64,000 bases of DNA. It comes from an uncultured Roseburia sp. (GTDB taxonomy: Bacteria > Bacillota > Clostridia > Lachnospirales > Lachnospiraceae). The stretch covers positions 81,551 to 145,550 of the forward strand of contig CALWHT010000025.1 of NCBI GenBank assembly GCA_944380515.1, in the 5' to 3' direction. The notes under the pieces are model-generated. The model was not told the DNA's origin and ran no database searches. It saw nothing but the letters and a program-made list of their open reading frames with translations. Shown here in pieces: positions 44,382-53,089 of the stretch (its first letter is position 1; every line of letters begins with the position of its first letter). A program made the translations under genes and the position numbers.

Positions 44382-45809
44382 ATGTGTATGTACGATGTAA
44401 AATCAATGAGGGCGGAGGAATTTATCTCCGACGAGGAAATCAGAGAAACGCTTGCCTATGCGGACGCCAACAAGGATAATGAGGCGCTGATTGATGAGAT
44501 TATTGAAAAGGCAAAGCAGAGGAAGGGCTTAAACCACCGGGAGGCATCCGTATTATTGGCCTGTGAAATTCCGGAAAAGGTGGAAGAGGTATACCGCCTG
44601 GCGGAGCAGATCAAAAAAGATTTTTACGGCAACCGGATTGTGCTGTTCGCTCCGCTGTATCTGTCAAATTACTGTGTGAACGGCTGTGTTTACTGTCCGT
44701 ATCACCTGAAAAACAAGCATATTGCGAGAAAGAAGCTGACACAGGAGGAAATCGTAAAAGAGGTGACCGCGCTTCAGGATATGGGGCATAAGCGCCTTGC
44801 CATCGAGGCGGGGGAGGACCCGGTCAACAATCCGATTGAATATATTCTGGAATGTATCGACACGATTTACAGCATTAAACATAAAAACGGCGCAATCCGC
44901 CGCGTCAATGTCAATATTGCGGCGACTACCGTGGAGAACTACCGCAAATTAAAGGACGCGGGTATCGGAACCTACATTTTATTCCAGGAGACCTACCACA
45001 AGGAAAGCTATGAGAAGCTTCATCCGACGGGACCAAAGCATGATTATGCATATCACACGGAGGCGATGGACCGCGCCATGGAGGGCGGCATTGACGATGT
45101 CGGACTCGGCGTGCTGTTCGGACTGGATTTATATCGTTATGAGTTTGCGGGACTTTTGATGCACGCGGAGCACTTAGAGGCCGTACACGGCGTCGGGCCG
45201 CACACCATCAGCGTGCCGCGCGTGAAGCATGCGGACGATATTGACCCGGCGGCGTTTGACAACGGGATTTCGGACGATACCTTTGCGAAAATCTGTGCCC
45301 TGATTCGTGTTTCCGTGCCCTATACAGGCATGATTATCTCTACCAGAGAGAGCCAGGAGGTCCGTGAGCGGGTATTGCCTCTGGGTGTCTCCCAGATCAG
45401 CGGCGCGTCCAAAACAAGTGTCGGCGGCTATGCCGAGCCCGAGAAAGAGGAGGAGGTTACCAGCGAGCAGTTTGATGTCAGCGACCAGCGGACGCTCGAT
45501 GAGGTGGTCAACTGGCTGATGAAGCTTGGCTATATCCCGAGCTTCTGCACCGCCTGCTACCGGGAGGGAAGAACCGGGGACCGCTTTATGGCGCTCTGCA
45601 AAAATATGCAGATTTTAAATTGCTGCCATCCCAACGCGCTGATGACGTTAAAGGAATATCTGGAGGATTATGCGAGCGAGGAAACCAGAAAAATCGGTAT
45701 GGAGCTGATTGACCGGGAACTGGAGAAGATTCCCAATCCGAAGGTAAAGCAGACTGCCTATGAGCATATTCACGATATCGCGGAAGGAAAACGTGATTTC
45801 CGGTTTTAG
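44382..45809 (+). CDS. hydG: [FeFe]-hydrogenase H-cluster radical SAM maturase HydG
   Basis: A tyrosine-lyase radical SAM enzyme that makes the CO and CN ligands of the H-cluster. The 475-residue protein has the N-terminal motif CVNGCVYCPYHLKN and the HydG-specific C-terminal cluster-binding Cys set (CTACYREGRTGDRFM...C...CC). The ATG at 44382 has AAGGAAGGA upstream; an in-frame ATG at 44325 lies within hydE. hydF follows 12 bp on. Confidence 0.95.
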   Translation: MCMYDVKSMRAEEFISDEEIRETLAYADANKDNEALIDEIIEKAKQRKGLNHREASVLLACEIPEKVEEVYRLAEQIKKDFYGNRIVLFAPLYLSNYCVNGCVYCPYHLKNKHIARKKLTQEEIVKEVTALQDMGHKRLAIEAGEDPVNNPIEYILECIDTIYSIKHKNGAIRRVNVNIAATTVENYRKLKDAGIGTYILFQETYHKESYEKLHPTGPKHDYAYHTEAMDRAMEGGIDDVGLGVLFGLDLYRYEFAGLLMHAEHLEAVHGVGPHTISVPRVKHADDIDPAAFDNGISDDTFAKICALIRVSVPYTGMIISTRESQEVRERVLPLGVSQISGASKTSVGGYAEPEKEEEVTSEQFDVSDQRTLDEVVNWLMKLGYIPSFCTACYREGRTGDRFMALCKNMQILNCCHPNALMTLKEYLEDYASEETRKIGMELIDRELEKIPNPKVKQTAYEHIHDIAEGKRDFRF

Positions 45810-45821
45810 GGAGGAACGATT

Positions 45822-47021
45822 ATGGCAGGAACTTTGAACGAGACGCCGGGCAGCAATCGTCTGCACATCGGCATTTTCGGAAAAACCAACAGCGGGAAGT
45901 CTTCTTTTATCAATGCGTTTACAAAGCAGGAGGTTTCCATCGTCGCGGACGTGGCGGGCACAACGACCGACCCGGTCTATAAGCCGATGGAGATTTATCC
46001 GCTCGGTCCCTGCGTCATCATCGACACGGCAGGCTTTGACGACGAGAGCGCTCTTGGGGAGCGCCGTGTGGAAAAGACAAGGCTTGCGGCGGAAAAAACG
46101 GATATCGCGGTCATTCTTGTCTCAGATTTGAGACAAAACGTCGAGCTGGAGTGGTACCGCTTTTTTAAGGAGAAGAATACCCCGGTTTTATTTGTAATCA
46201 GCAAGGCCGATGTCCTTGCCGATGCGGATGTGATCGCGGCGGAAATCAGACGCGAAACAGGGGAGGACGCCCTTCTCATAAGCGCCAGGACGGGAGAGGG
46301 CATGGAGCGTGTCAGGGAGGCGCTGGCGCGCCTTGTGCCGGAAAATTTCGGCTCCCGGCTGATTACCGGGGAGCTTGTATCGGAAAATGACCTTGTGCTG
46401 CTCGTGATGCCGCAGGATATTCAGGCACCAAAGGGACGGCTTATTCTGCCGCAGGTACAGACGCTGCGGGAATTGCTGGATAAGAAATGCCTGGTGATGA
46501 GTGTGACGACCGATAAGCTGCTCTCGGCCCTTGCCGCCTTAAAGCATCCGCCGAAGCTTATCATTACGGATTCGCAGGTGTTCGGCTATGTCTATGAACA
46601 CAAGCCGAAGGAGAGCATGCTGACCTCGTTTTCGGTGCTGTTTGCGGCTTATAAGGGGGATTTGCCCTACTATGTGGAGGGAGCGGCGATGCTTGACGCA
46701 TTGACGCCGCAGTCGCGGGTGCTCATAGCGGAGTGCTGCACCCACGCGCCGCTGGCGGAGGATATCGGCCGTGAGAAAATCCCGAATCTGCTGCGCAGAC
46801 GCGTGGGAGAGGGCATTACCGTAGAGGTGGTGAGCGGCACGGATTTCCCGCAGGATTTATCGGGGTACGACCTGGTGATCCAGTGCGGCGCCTGTATGTT
46901 CAACCGTAAGTATGTGATGTCCCGGATTGACCGGGCGAGGGTGCAGGGAGTCGCGATGACCAACTATGGTGTGGCAATCGCGCATCTTAGCGGGATTCTG
47001 GATAAAATCAGTATGCCGTGA
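45822..47021 (+). CDS. hydF: [FeFe]-hydrogenase maturation GTPase HydF
   Basis: The scaffold GTPase that receives the H-cluster precursor and passes it to the hydrogenase. The 399-residue protein has an N-terminal GTPase domain (GKTNSGKSSFIN, DTAGFDD, SKAD) to about 175, a dimerisation region and a C-terminal cluster domain with ECCTHAP and IQCGACMFNRK Cys/His ligands. It completes HydE-G-F; the hydrogenase HydA is not in the window. Confidence 0.95.
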   Translation: MAGTLNETPGSNRLHIGIFGKTNSGKSSFINAFTKQEVSIVADVAGTTTDPVYKPMEIYPLGPCVIIDTAGFDDESALGERRVEKTRLAAEKTDIAVILVSDLRQNVELEWYRFFKEKNTPVLFVISKADVLADADVIAAEIRRETGEDALLISARTGEGMERVREALARLVPENFGSRLITGELVSENDLVLLVMPQDIQAPKGRLILPQVQTLRELLDKKCLVMSVTTDKLLSALAALKHPPKLIITDSQVFGYVYEHKPKESMLTSFSVLFAAYKGDLPYYVEGAAMLDALTPQSRVLIAECCTHAPLAEDIGREKIPNLLRRRVGEGITVEVVSGTDFPQDLSGYDLVIQCGACMFNRKYVMSRIDRARVQGVAMTNYGVAIAHLSGILDKISMP

Positions 47022-47032
47022 AGGAAAAGTTT

Positions 47033-47060
47033 AAGGACAGCTGCAGCGGCTGTCCTTTTT
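47033..47060 (+). terminator. Intrinsic terminator after hydF
   Basis: AAGGACAGC pairs with GCTGTCCTT (9 bp, 7-nt loop) and is followed by T residues. It ends the hyd operon. Confidence 0.85.
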
Positions 47061-47113
47061 CTATAGCATATTTTTTCATTACACAAAAATGTGCAAATGC
47101 ACAAAAAATAGTA

Positions 47114-47965
47114 ATGAATATTGCGGAAATCAGAATTTATCCGCTGTCCTTTGCAGAGTTTTATAATGTATATGATGGAGATTATGATGACGCATGGAAT
47201 GAATATATGACATATGGCGGACTTCCACAGGTGGTACAGTTTTCCGGGGAACAGCAGAAAGCGGAGTATTTAAAAAATATGTTTGCGAATGTTTATATCA
47301 GGGATGTAGTGGAACGCAATAAGATTCAGAATGTTGATGAGATTGGAACGTTGGTGGATATTCTTGCATCAGCAATAGGAGCGCTTACGAATCCAACGAA
47401 AATATCGAATACTTTTAGAAGTGAACGTGGCAGCAATTACAGCAATAAAACCATATCGAATCATATTGATTATCTGGCGGAAGCATTTTTGATTTCCAAA
47501 GCGAACCGATATGATATTAAGGGCAGAAAATATGTGGGTGCAAACCTGAAATATTATTTTACGGATGTGGGACTTAGAAATGCCAGGTTGAATTTCAGGC
47601 AGCAGGAATCCACCCATATCATGGAAAATATTGTTTATAATGAATTGCTGGTGCGGGGCTACAATGTGGATGTGGGGATTGTGGATGCATTTGCAAAGAA
47701 TAAAGAAGGAAAGAGAGTCCATAAGCAGTTAGAGGTTGATTTTGTAGTAAATCAGGGCAGCCAAAGGTATTACATTCAGGTAGCCTGTGATATGACGTCA
47801 GAAGAAAAGCAGACACAGGAGCTTTATTCCCTGAGAAATATTCCGGATTCATTTAAGAAGATTGTTATCGTAGATGGAACAGCAAAACCCTGGAGAAATG
47901 ACGAAGGGTTTGTGATCATGGGGATGAAATATTTTCTGCTTCATGCAGACAGTTTGGAATTTTAG
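47114..47965 (+). pseudogene. Remnant of a DUF4143-type AAA ATPase (C-terminal part only)
   Basis: The frame encodes about 283 residues matching the C-terminal half of DUF4143-containing ATP-binding proteins: EIRIYPLSFAEFY, YGGLPQVV, YIRDVVERN, NSTISNHIDYL-like segment, YFTDVGLRN and ENIVYNELLVRGYNVDVG. The N-terminal P-loop ATPase domain is missing: homology starts abruptly at about 47123, just after the hydF terminator. Base composition is more AT-rich than neighbours. It may be a decayed acquired gene; translation from ATG 47114 cannot be excluded. Confidence 0.8.
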
Positions 47966-48105
47966 AAAACATAACATTTATCTCCGCTTGCGTGCAGCTT
48001 GCGCCCAAAATCCGGCAGCTTGGGAAAATGTCCTTGTATCGGACGCCGGAATCTGTTACCCTCAGGGTACGAAACACGGAACAGACCAAAAGAAGGGGTG
48101 GCAAT

Positions 48106-48543
48106 GTGAAAATAAAAATAAATACGGACAACGCAGCGGAGGAGATAGAAATATCCATCACTTGCCGCAGCCTGACGCCGGATATCGAAAAAATCATTGC
48201 AATGCTGCGGATGATGGACTTAAAGCTGACCGGGACAAGGGACGGGGAAACCTGGCTTTTGGATGCAGCGGAGGTGCTTTATATCGATACGGCGGATAAG
48301 AAAACCTTTTTTTATACACAAAGTGACGTATATGAGACCAGCCTTCATTTATATGAGCTGGAGGAGCAGCTTTCGGAGTGCGGTTTTTTGCGGATTGGAA
48401 AGTCCTGCATTGTGAATTTAAAGCATATTGTGTCCTTAAAGGCCGAATTTGACAGGAAAATCGGCGTAACGTTAAGCAACGGGGAAAGGCTTGTAATTTC
48501 CAGACAGTATGCGGAAAGCTTTAAGAAAAAACTGGGGGTCTAG
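48106..48543 (+). CDS. LytTR family DNA-binding regulator
   Basis: A 145-residue protein with a C-terminal LytTR DNA-binding domain (about 45-143: AAEVLYIDTADKKTFFYTQ, CGFLRIGKSCIVNLKHI, LSNGERLVISRQYAESFK) and no receiver domain. Such stand-alone LytTR proteins are commonly followed by a DUF3021 membrane protein, as here. Start is a GTG at 48106 with AAGGGGTGG upstream. Likely regulates the ABC exporter downstream and itself (inference). Confidence 0.88.
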   Translation: MKIKINTDNAAEEIEISITCRSLTPDIEKIIAMLRMMDLKLTGTRDGETWLLDAAEVLYIDTADKKTFFYTQSDVYETSLHLYELEEQLSECGFLRIGKSCIVNLKHIVSLKAEFDRKIGVTLSNGERLVISRQYAESFKKKLGV

Positions 48544-48666
48544 TGTAAAAAATAAGCTCGATAGCTTATTTTTTACACGGCTATTTGTGCCGGAGCGTCA
48601 CAAATAAGCCTTGTTGGCAGACGCAAATTTAATATTTGCGTCGCCCCGTCGCGTAAAACGCTCCGG
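48543..48666 (+). ncRNA. Structured intergenic RNA with terminator-like hairpin and predicted pseudoknot
   Basis: Three hairpins lie in 124 nt. (1) 48543-48558 pairs with 48563-48578: 16 perfect pairs, CGAT loop, terminator-like. (2) 48579-48589 pairs with 48599-48610 (11 pairs, one bulge); its loop, CCGGAGCGT (48590-48598), is fully complementary to ACGCTCCGG (48658-48666). (3) 48620-48628 pairs with 48634-48642. The loop-to-3' pairing forms a 9-bp pseudoknot ending 3 nt before the GGAGG of the next gene. Family unknown. Confidence 0.7.
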
Positions 48667-48678
48667 AATGGAGGAAAA

Positions 48679-49155
48679 ATGGAAGAAAGAAAGACATTTT
48701 TGGATTATCTGGCGCAGGTATTGATTTGTTTTGGGTTTTCCATGCTCTGCATGCTGGTGTTTACCGTGCTGTTCGGTGAGAGTGCGAAGGAGCTGTCCGC
48801 TTTTTTCGTGCTGGGTAAGGAGGGGATTCCCGTTGCGGTTATGGCGGAGTTTCTGGTGTTGGATGCTTTGATTATATTTTTGCGTTACATCTTCTTTACC
48901 GACAGGCTGATAAAGCGCATGGGAATTGCGGCAAGGACGGCTTGTATGCTGGCGCTTACCGTGGCTGTGATCGCATTGTTTATTGTTTTGTTTGACTGGT
49001 TCCCGGTGGATATGTGGGTGCCGTGGGCCATGTTTTTCCTCTGCTTCCTCGTTTGTTTTGCCGTAAGCCTCGGCGTCTCGGTACTAAAGGGCAGACTGGA
49101 AAACAGGAGGCTGGAGGAGGCATTGGAAAAAAAGAGAAGGGAGATGGAACAATGA
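48679..49155 (+). CDS. DUF3021 family membrane protein
   Basis: A 158-residue protein with four membrane segments (about 12-35, 48-70, 85-105, 112-135) and a charged C-terminal helix (LKGRLENRRLEEALEKKRREMEQ). DUF3021 proteins typically follow LytTR regulators and may sense or anchor them; function is unproven. GGAGG precedes the ATG. Its stop overlaps the ATPase start (ATGA). Confidence 0.85.
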   Translation: MEERKTFLDYLAQVLICFGFSMLCMLVFTVLFGESAKELSAFFVLGKEGIPVAVMAEFLVLDALIIFLRYIFFTDRLIKRMGIAARTACMLALTVAVIALFIVLFDWFPVDMWVPWAMFFLCFLVCFAVSLGVSVLKGRLENRRLEEALEKKRREMEQ

Positions 49156-50012
49156 GCGGAAAGGCGGCTTGTATCAGGGCGGAGAATATCTCGATGTCCT
49201 TCGGGAAAAAGGAAGTTTTGCAGTCTGTCAGCTTAAATATCGCGGAGGGAGAAATTTTCGGACTGCTCGGGCCCTCCGGGGCGGGCAAAACGACTTTGCT
49301 TAAAATACTGACCGGGCAGCTTCGACAGACAGGCGGCAGGGCATTTCTGTTTGGGCTTGACACGGAGCGTCTGCCGAGGGATGCTTACGAAAATATCGGT
49401 CTGGTGCTCGACAATACCGGTTTATATGAGCGTCTCTCCTGCTATGATAACCTTTTGCTGTTCGCGGAGATTTACGGAACGGGTAGGGAAAAGATTATGG
49501 AGGCGCTCCGGCGGACGGGTTTGGCGGAGGCTAAGAAAAGACCCGTTTCCAGGCTTTCCAAGGGGATGAGGCAGCGCCTGGCGCTGGCACGCGCAATCCT
49601 GCATGAACCGGGGCTGCTGATTTTGGATGAGCCGACAGCGGGGCTCGACCCGGCGACGGCGGCCGAAATTCACGCACTGATCAGGGAGGAGCGGGAACGG
49701 GGGACGGCAGTGCTTTTGACGACGCATAATATGGAGGAGGCTACAAAGCTGTGCGGCCATGTGGCTCTGTTACATCTTGGGAATATTGTTGAGTACGGCA
49801 GTCCGGCAGAGGTGTGCAGACGATATGATCACTTAAATGCGATTTGCCTGACTTTAAAGGACGGGGAGAGCATTACCGTCGAAAATACGCCGCTGTCTGC
49901 CAAGCTGGTGGCGGATTATCTGCAATCCGGGCAAATTGAAAGCATTCATTCTACGGAGCCGAATCTGGAAACCGTATTTATGGAATTGACGGGAAGGGGG
50001 TTTGCTTCATGA
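49152..50012 (+). CDS. ABC transporter ATP-binding protein
   Basis: A 286-residue ABC ATPase of the drug/lipid-export (CcmA-like) type. Walker A GPSGAGKTTLLK, signature LSKGMRQRLALARAI, Walker B LLILDEPTAGLDP and H-loop TTHNMEEA are intact, and a C-terminal extension follows from about 215. It overlaps the DUF3021 gene and the permease by 4 bp each, so all three are coupled. Substrate unknown; LytTR-linked exporters often deal with peptides or envelope stress. Confidence 0.93.
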   Translation: MSGKAACIRAENISMSFGKKEVLQSVSLNIAEGEIFGLLGPSGAGKTTLLKILTGQLRQTGGRAFLFGLDTERLPRDAYENIGLVLDNTGLYERLSCYDNLLLFAEIYGTGREKIMEALRRTGLAEAKKRPVSRLSKGMRQRLALARAILHEPGLLILDEPTAGLDPATAAEIHALIREERERGTAVLLTTHNMEEATKLCGHVALLHLGNIVEYGSPAEVCRRYDHLNAICLTLKDGESITVENTPLSAKLVADYLQSGQIESIHSTEPNLETVFMELTGRGFAS

Positions 50013-50707
50013 GACTTCGAATCATAGGGGCAATCTGGAAAAAACAGTGGAAGGATACGCTGAAAAACAAGGCTGTGTTTATACAATTTATCATGCTGCC
50101 CGCGCTTGGGGTGTTTATGAAGCATATGGTGTCTGTGGAAGGGCTGCCGCCGAATTATTTCATCACAATGTTTGCGGCCATGTATGTCGGTATGGCTCCG
50201 ATGGTGAGTATGGCGTCCATCCTCGCGGAGGAAAAAGAAAAGCATACGCTGCGTATGCTTTTGATGTCGAATGTGAAGGCGGGGGAGTATCTGTTTGGGG
50301 TGGGAGCCTATGTGTTTCTGCTGTGCATGGCCGGGGCCGCCGTGTTTGCGTTCGCAGGCGGATATACGGGCGCGGGCCTGGCGCAGTTCCTCGGCGCGAT
50401 GGCGGCCGGTGTGGCAGCCTCGCTTCTGATTGGAGCTGCCATCGGTACGTGGAGCAGAAATGAGATGGCGGCAAACTCACTGACGGTTCCGCTGATGCTG
50501 GTGTGCTCTTTTCTGCCGATGCTTTCCATGTTTAATGAAAAAATCGCTTCCGCCGCGCGGTTTGTTTATTCCTGCCAGGTTCAGACAATGCTGAAAACAG
50601 CAGGCGCCGAAGGAATTGACCCCTTCGGCGCTGCGGTGATAGCTGTAAATATTCTGTGTGCAATTGTGATTTTTCGGTTTGTGTACCGAAGGAGCAGACT
50701 GGATTAA
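50009..50707 (+). CDS. ABC-2 type transporter permease
   Basis: A 232-residue membrane protein with six predicted segments, partner of the ATPase upstream (ATGA overlap). The segment MASILAEEKEKHTLRMLLMS near residue 70 is typical of ABC-2 permeases. The gene converges with htpG, leaving only 6 bp between stop codons and no clear terminator. Confidence 0.88.
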   Translation: MRLRIIGAIWKKQWKDTLKNKAVFIQFIMLPALGVFMKHMVSVEGLPPNYFITMFAAMYVGMAPMVSMASILAEEKEKHTLRMLLMSNVKAGEYLFGVGAYVFLLCMAGAAVFAFAGGYTGAGLAQFLGAMAAGVAASLLIGAAIGTWSRNEMAANSLTVPLMLVCSFLPMLSMFNEKIASAARFVYSCQVQTMLKTAGAEGIDPFGAAVIAVNILCAIVIFRFVYRRSRLD

Positions 50708-50713
50708 GGGCTG

Positions 50714-52816
50714 TTATTTTGCAAGCAGCATCATGATCCGGTTGCTTCGCTCCACAAACTTTGTCATCGCGTCCACGGACAACGGCTGGTTGGAGAGCAT
50801 TGCAAGGTCGTAGAGCTGTTCGCAGAACATCGGCACATGCTCGGAATCCTTGTACTCAAAAATGTATTTTACCAGTTCGTTTCCGGCATTTAAGGTCAGC
50901 GTCTGGTCGGCTGCAAACATATTCGGATCCATGCCGCCCATACCGCCCATCGCGTACATCTTCATCATATCCTGCATGCGTCTGCCTTCCTCGGAGAGGG
51001 TGATGACGGAGGCGATATCCGGGTTCTTTAATTTTTCTACCTTAACGGTCAGTTTATCGTTATTTAAGGCTTTTTTGAATACCTCGGTCAGCGTGTCCGT
51101 CTCTTCCTTCAAATCATCCGCAGAGCTTTCGTCCTTTAAGGAATCGGTCACGTCGGCGTCGATACGCATGAATTTATAGTGCTCATTGCGCTGCTCGAGC
51201 TGGGAGATAAATGAGGTGTCGATGTTGTGGTCAAGAATCACGGCATCCATGTTCTGCTCCTTAAACATCTTGATATACTGACCCTGCTGGAGCCTGTCGG
51301 TTACGTAATAGATGACCTTGCGCTCGTCTTTTTCCTCAGCGTTGTCCTCTGCGGGCTTGCCGTCGGCGTCCACAACCTCGGCGTCCTCCGCGGGCTTGCT
51401 GTCGGCATCGGAAGCGTCTCCTTCCGTCTTTTCTTCCTCCTTGACAAGAAGCTCCGGAAGGGTTAAGTATTTGTCATCCAGATTCTTAAACAGGATGTAG
51501 TCGTTCATCTTGTCACAGAATTTCGTATCTTTCAGGCAGCCGAATTTGATAAACGGGCTGATATCATCCCAGTATTTTTCGTAGCTTTCCTTGTCGGTTT
51601 TGCACATGCCAATCAGCTTGTCGGCAACCTTCTTTGTGATGTACTCGGAAATCTTTTTCACAAAGCCGTCGTTCTGCAGGGCGCTTCTGGAAACATTCAG
51701 CGGCAAATCCGGACAGTCAATGACACCTTTTAAGAGCATTAAAAACTCCGGGATGACCTCCTTGATATTGTCCGCGATAAATACCTGGTTGTTGTATAAT
51801 TTGATGGTGCCCTCAATGGAATCATATTCCGTATTGATTTTCGGGAAATAGAGGATTCCCTTCAGGTTGAACGGATAATCCATATTCAGGTGAATCCAGA
51901 ATAAAGGCTCCTTGTAATCCAAAAAGACCTTGCGGTAGAAAGCCTTGTATTCCTCGTCGGTACATTCGTTCGGATTTTTTGCCCACAGCGGGTTTGTATC
52001 GTTTAACGGAACGGGACGTTTTACGATTTTTAACTTGTCCTTTGCCGGGGAAATCTCAACGACCTCTTTTTCTCCGTTTTCATTTTCCTTTTCCTCGGTC
52101 TTTGCTTCCTCGTGAATCGTCTCTACCACGGTGTCGGTATCAAGCTTGTCAGCGGCGTCAATCGTCTCGTATTCCGTCTCGGCATTTGCCTTGCGCAGGA
52201 AAATCGGAATCGGCATGAAAGAACAGTATTTTTCGATGACCTCCCTTGCGCGGTATTCGTTTGCAAATTCCACGGAATCCTCGTTTAAATAGAGGGTAAT
52301 CTCGGTGCCCGGCGTTTCTTTCGTGCCGTCGGTCATATCAAACTCCGTACCGCCGTCGCAGGACCAGTGAACCGGAGCAGCCCCTTCGCGGTAGGACAGG
52401 GAGTCAATCGTGACGCGGTCTGCCACCATGAAGGCGGAATAGAAGCCGAGTCCGAAATGGCCGATAATCTGGTCGTCGTTTGCCTTATCCTTATATTTCT
52501 CAATGAAATCCGTCGCACCGGAAAAGGCAATCTGGTTGATGTATTCCTCGACCTCGTCGGCGGTCATACCAAGACCGTTATCAATCACCTTTATGGTTTT
52601 ATCTTCGGAACTTACTACAATTTCAATTTTCGGCTGATAGTCGGACGGCAGGGTACATTCTCCCATCATCTCAAGCTTTTTGAGCTTTGTGATGGCGTCG
52701 CTGCCGTTGCTGATCAATTCACGATAAAAAATATCGTGGTCGGAATATAACCATTTTTTTATAATCGGAAAAAGGTTATCACTGTTGATTGAAAGATTTC
52801 CATGCTTTTCTGCCAT
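50714..52816 (-). CDS. htpG: Molecular chaperone HtpG (Hsp90)
   Basis: An ATP-dependent chaperone of 700 residues, longer than the usual 620-640. The ATPase domain shows YSDHDIFYRELISNGSDAI, DNGLGMTADEVEEYINQIAFSG and GHFGLGFYSAFMVAD. Two acidic inserts explain the extra length: an EEAKTEEKENENGEKEVVE stretch (about 240-260) and a Glu/Asp/Ala-rich stretch (about 470-500) with an imperfect repeat (DADSKPAEDAEVVDADGKPAED). A CIRCE-type HrcA site lies upstream. Confidence 0.97.
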   Translation of the reverse strand: MAEKHGNLSINSDNLFPIIKKWLYSDHDIFYRELISNGSDAITKLKKLEMMGECTLPSDYQPKIEIVVSSEDKTIKVIDNGLGMTADEVEEYINQIAFSGATDFIEKYKDKANDDQIIGHFGLGFYSAFMVADRVTIDSLSYREGAAPVHWSCDGGTEFDMTDGTKETPGTEITLYLNEDSVEFANEYRAREVIEKYCSFMPIPIFLRKANAETEYETIDAADKLDTDTVVETIHEEAKTEEKENENGEKEVVEISPAKDKLKIVKRPVPLNDTNPLWAKNPNECTDEEYKAFYRKVFLDYKEPLFWIHLNMDYPFNLKGILYFPKINTEYDSIEGTIKLYNNQVFIADNIKEVIPEFLMLLKGVIDCPDLPLNVSRSALQNDGFVKKISEYITKKVADKLIGMCKTDKESYEKYWDDISPFIKFGCLKDTKFCDKMNDYILFKNLDDKYLTLPELLVKEEEKTEGDASDADSKPAEDAEVVDADGKPAEDNAEEKDERKVIYYVTDRLQQGQYIKMFKEQNMDAVILDHNIDTSFISQLEQRNEHYKFMRIDADVTDSLKDESSADDLKEETDTLTEVFKKALNNDKLTVKVEKLKNPDIASVITLSEEGRRMQDMMKMYAMGGMGGMDPNMFAADQTLTLNAGNELVKYIFEYKDSEHVPMFCEQLYDLAMLSNQPLSVDAMTKFVERSNRIMMLLAK

Positions 52817-52895
52817 GTTAAAACACTCCTTTTTACTTCTTTACAAATTCGGCTTATGGAATACGAGGCATTCGCGTATTCCCGATAAATCTAAT

Positions 52896-52922
52896 ATTAT
52901 AACCGTCATTCTAAAAAGTCAA
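52896..52922 (-). promoter_or_regulatory. Candidate htpG promoter
   Basis: On the minus strand TTGACT (52917-52922) and TATAAT (52896-52901) with a short 15-bp spacer, about 80 bp before the htpG ATG. Confidence 0.55.
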
Positions 52923-52929
52923 TAGAAAA

Positions 52930-52956
52930 TTAGCACTCTTTTACAGTGAGTGCTGA
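52930..52956. promoter_or_regulatory. CIRCE-type HrcA operator
   Basis: TTAGCACTC, nine bases, then GAGTGCTGA: one mismatch to the CIRCE consensus TTAGCACTC-N9-GAGTGCTAA. It lies immediately upstream of the htpG -35 region. This predicts control of htpG by HrcA, encoded elsewhere. Confidence 0.9.
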
Positions 52957-53032
52957 CAGAAAAAGAAAAATGGCAGTAATCCTGCGGCTCGGAGGAATTC
53001 TTAAAAGTTTATAAACTGCCGGAGAGCGTCAG

Positions 53033-53061
53033 TTTACACACTGTCAGAGCCATGTTATAAT
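53033..53061 (+). promoter_or_regulatory. Sigma-A-type promoter of the zinc-ribbon protein gene
   Basis: TTTACA (53033-53038), 17-bp spacer, TATAAT (53056-53061), 28 bp before the GTG start. Confidence 0.82.
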
Positions 53062-53089
53062 GAAAAAATACGAATAAGAGGTGAGTTTT

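Noticed and set aside
48006-48105. Upstream extension of the LytTR protein
   Set aside because: The extra residues are basic and unlike the family; the GTG at 48106 has AAGGGGTGG at suitable distance.
50609-50636. Strong GC hairpin (GCGCCGAAGG/CCTTCGGCGC) near the end of the ABC-2 permease
   Set aside because: It lies inside the coding sequence and no T run follows on either strand, so I do not call it a terminator.
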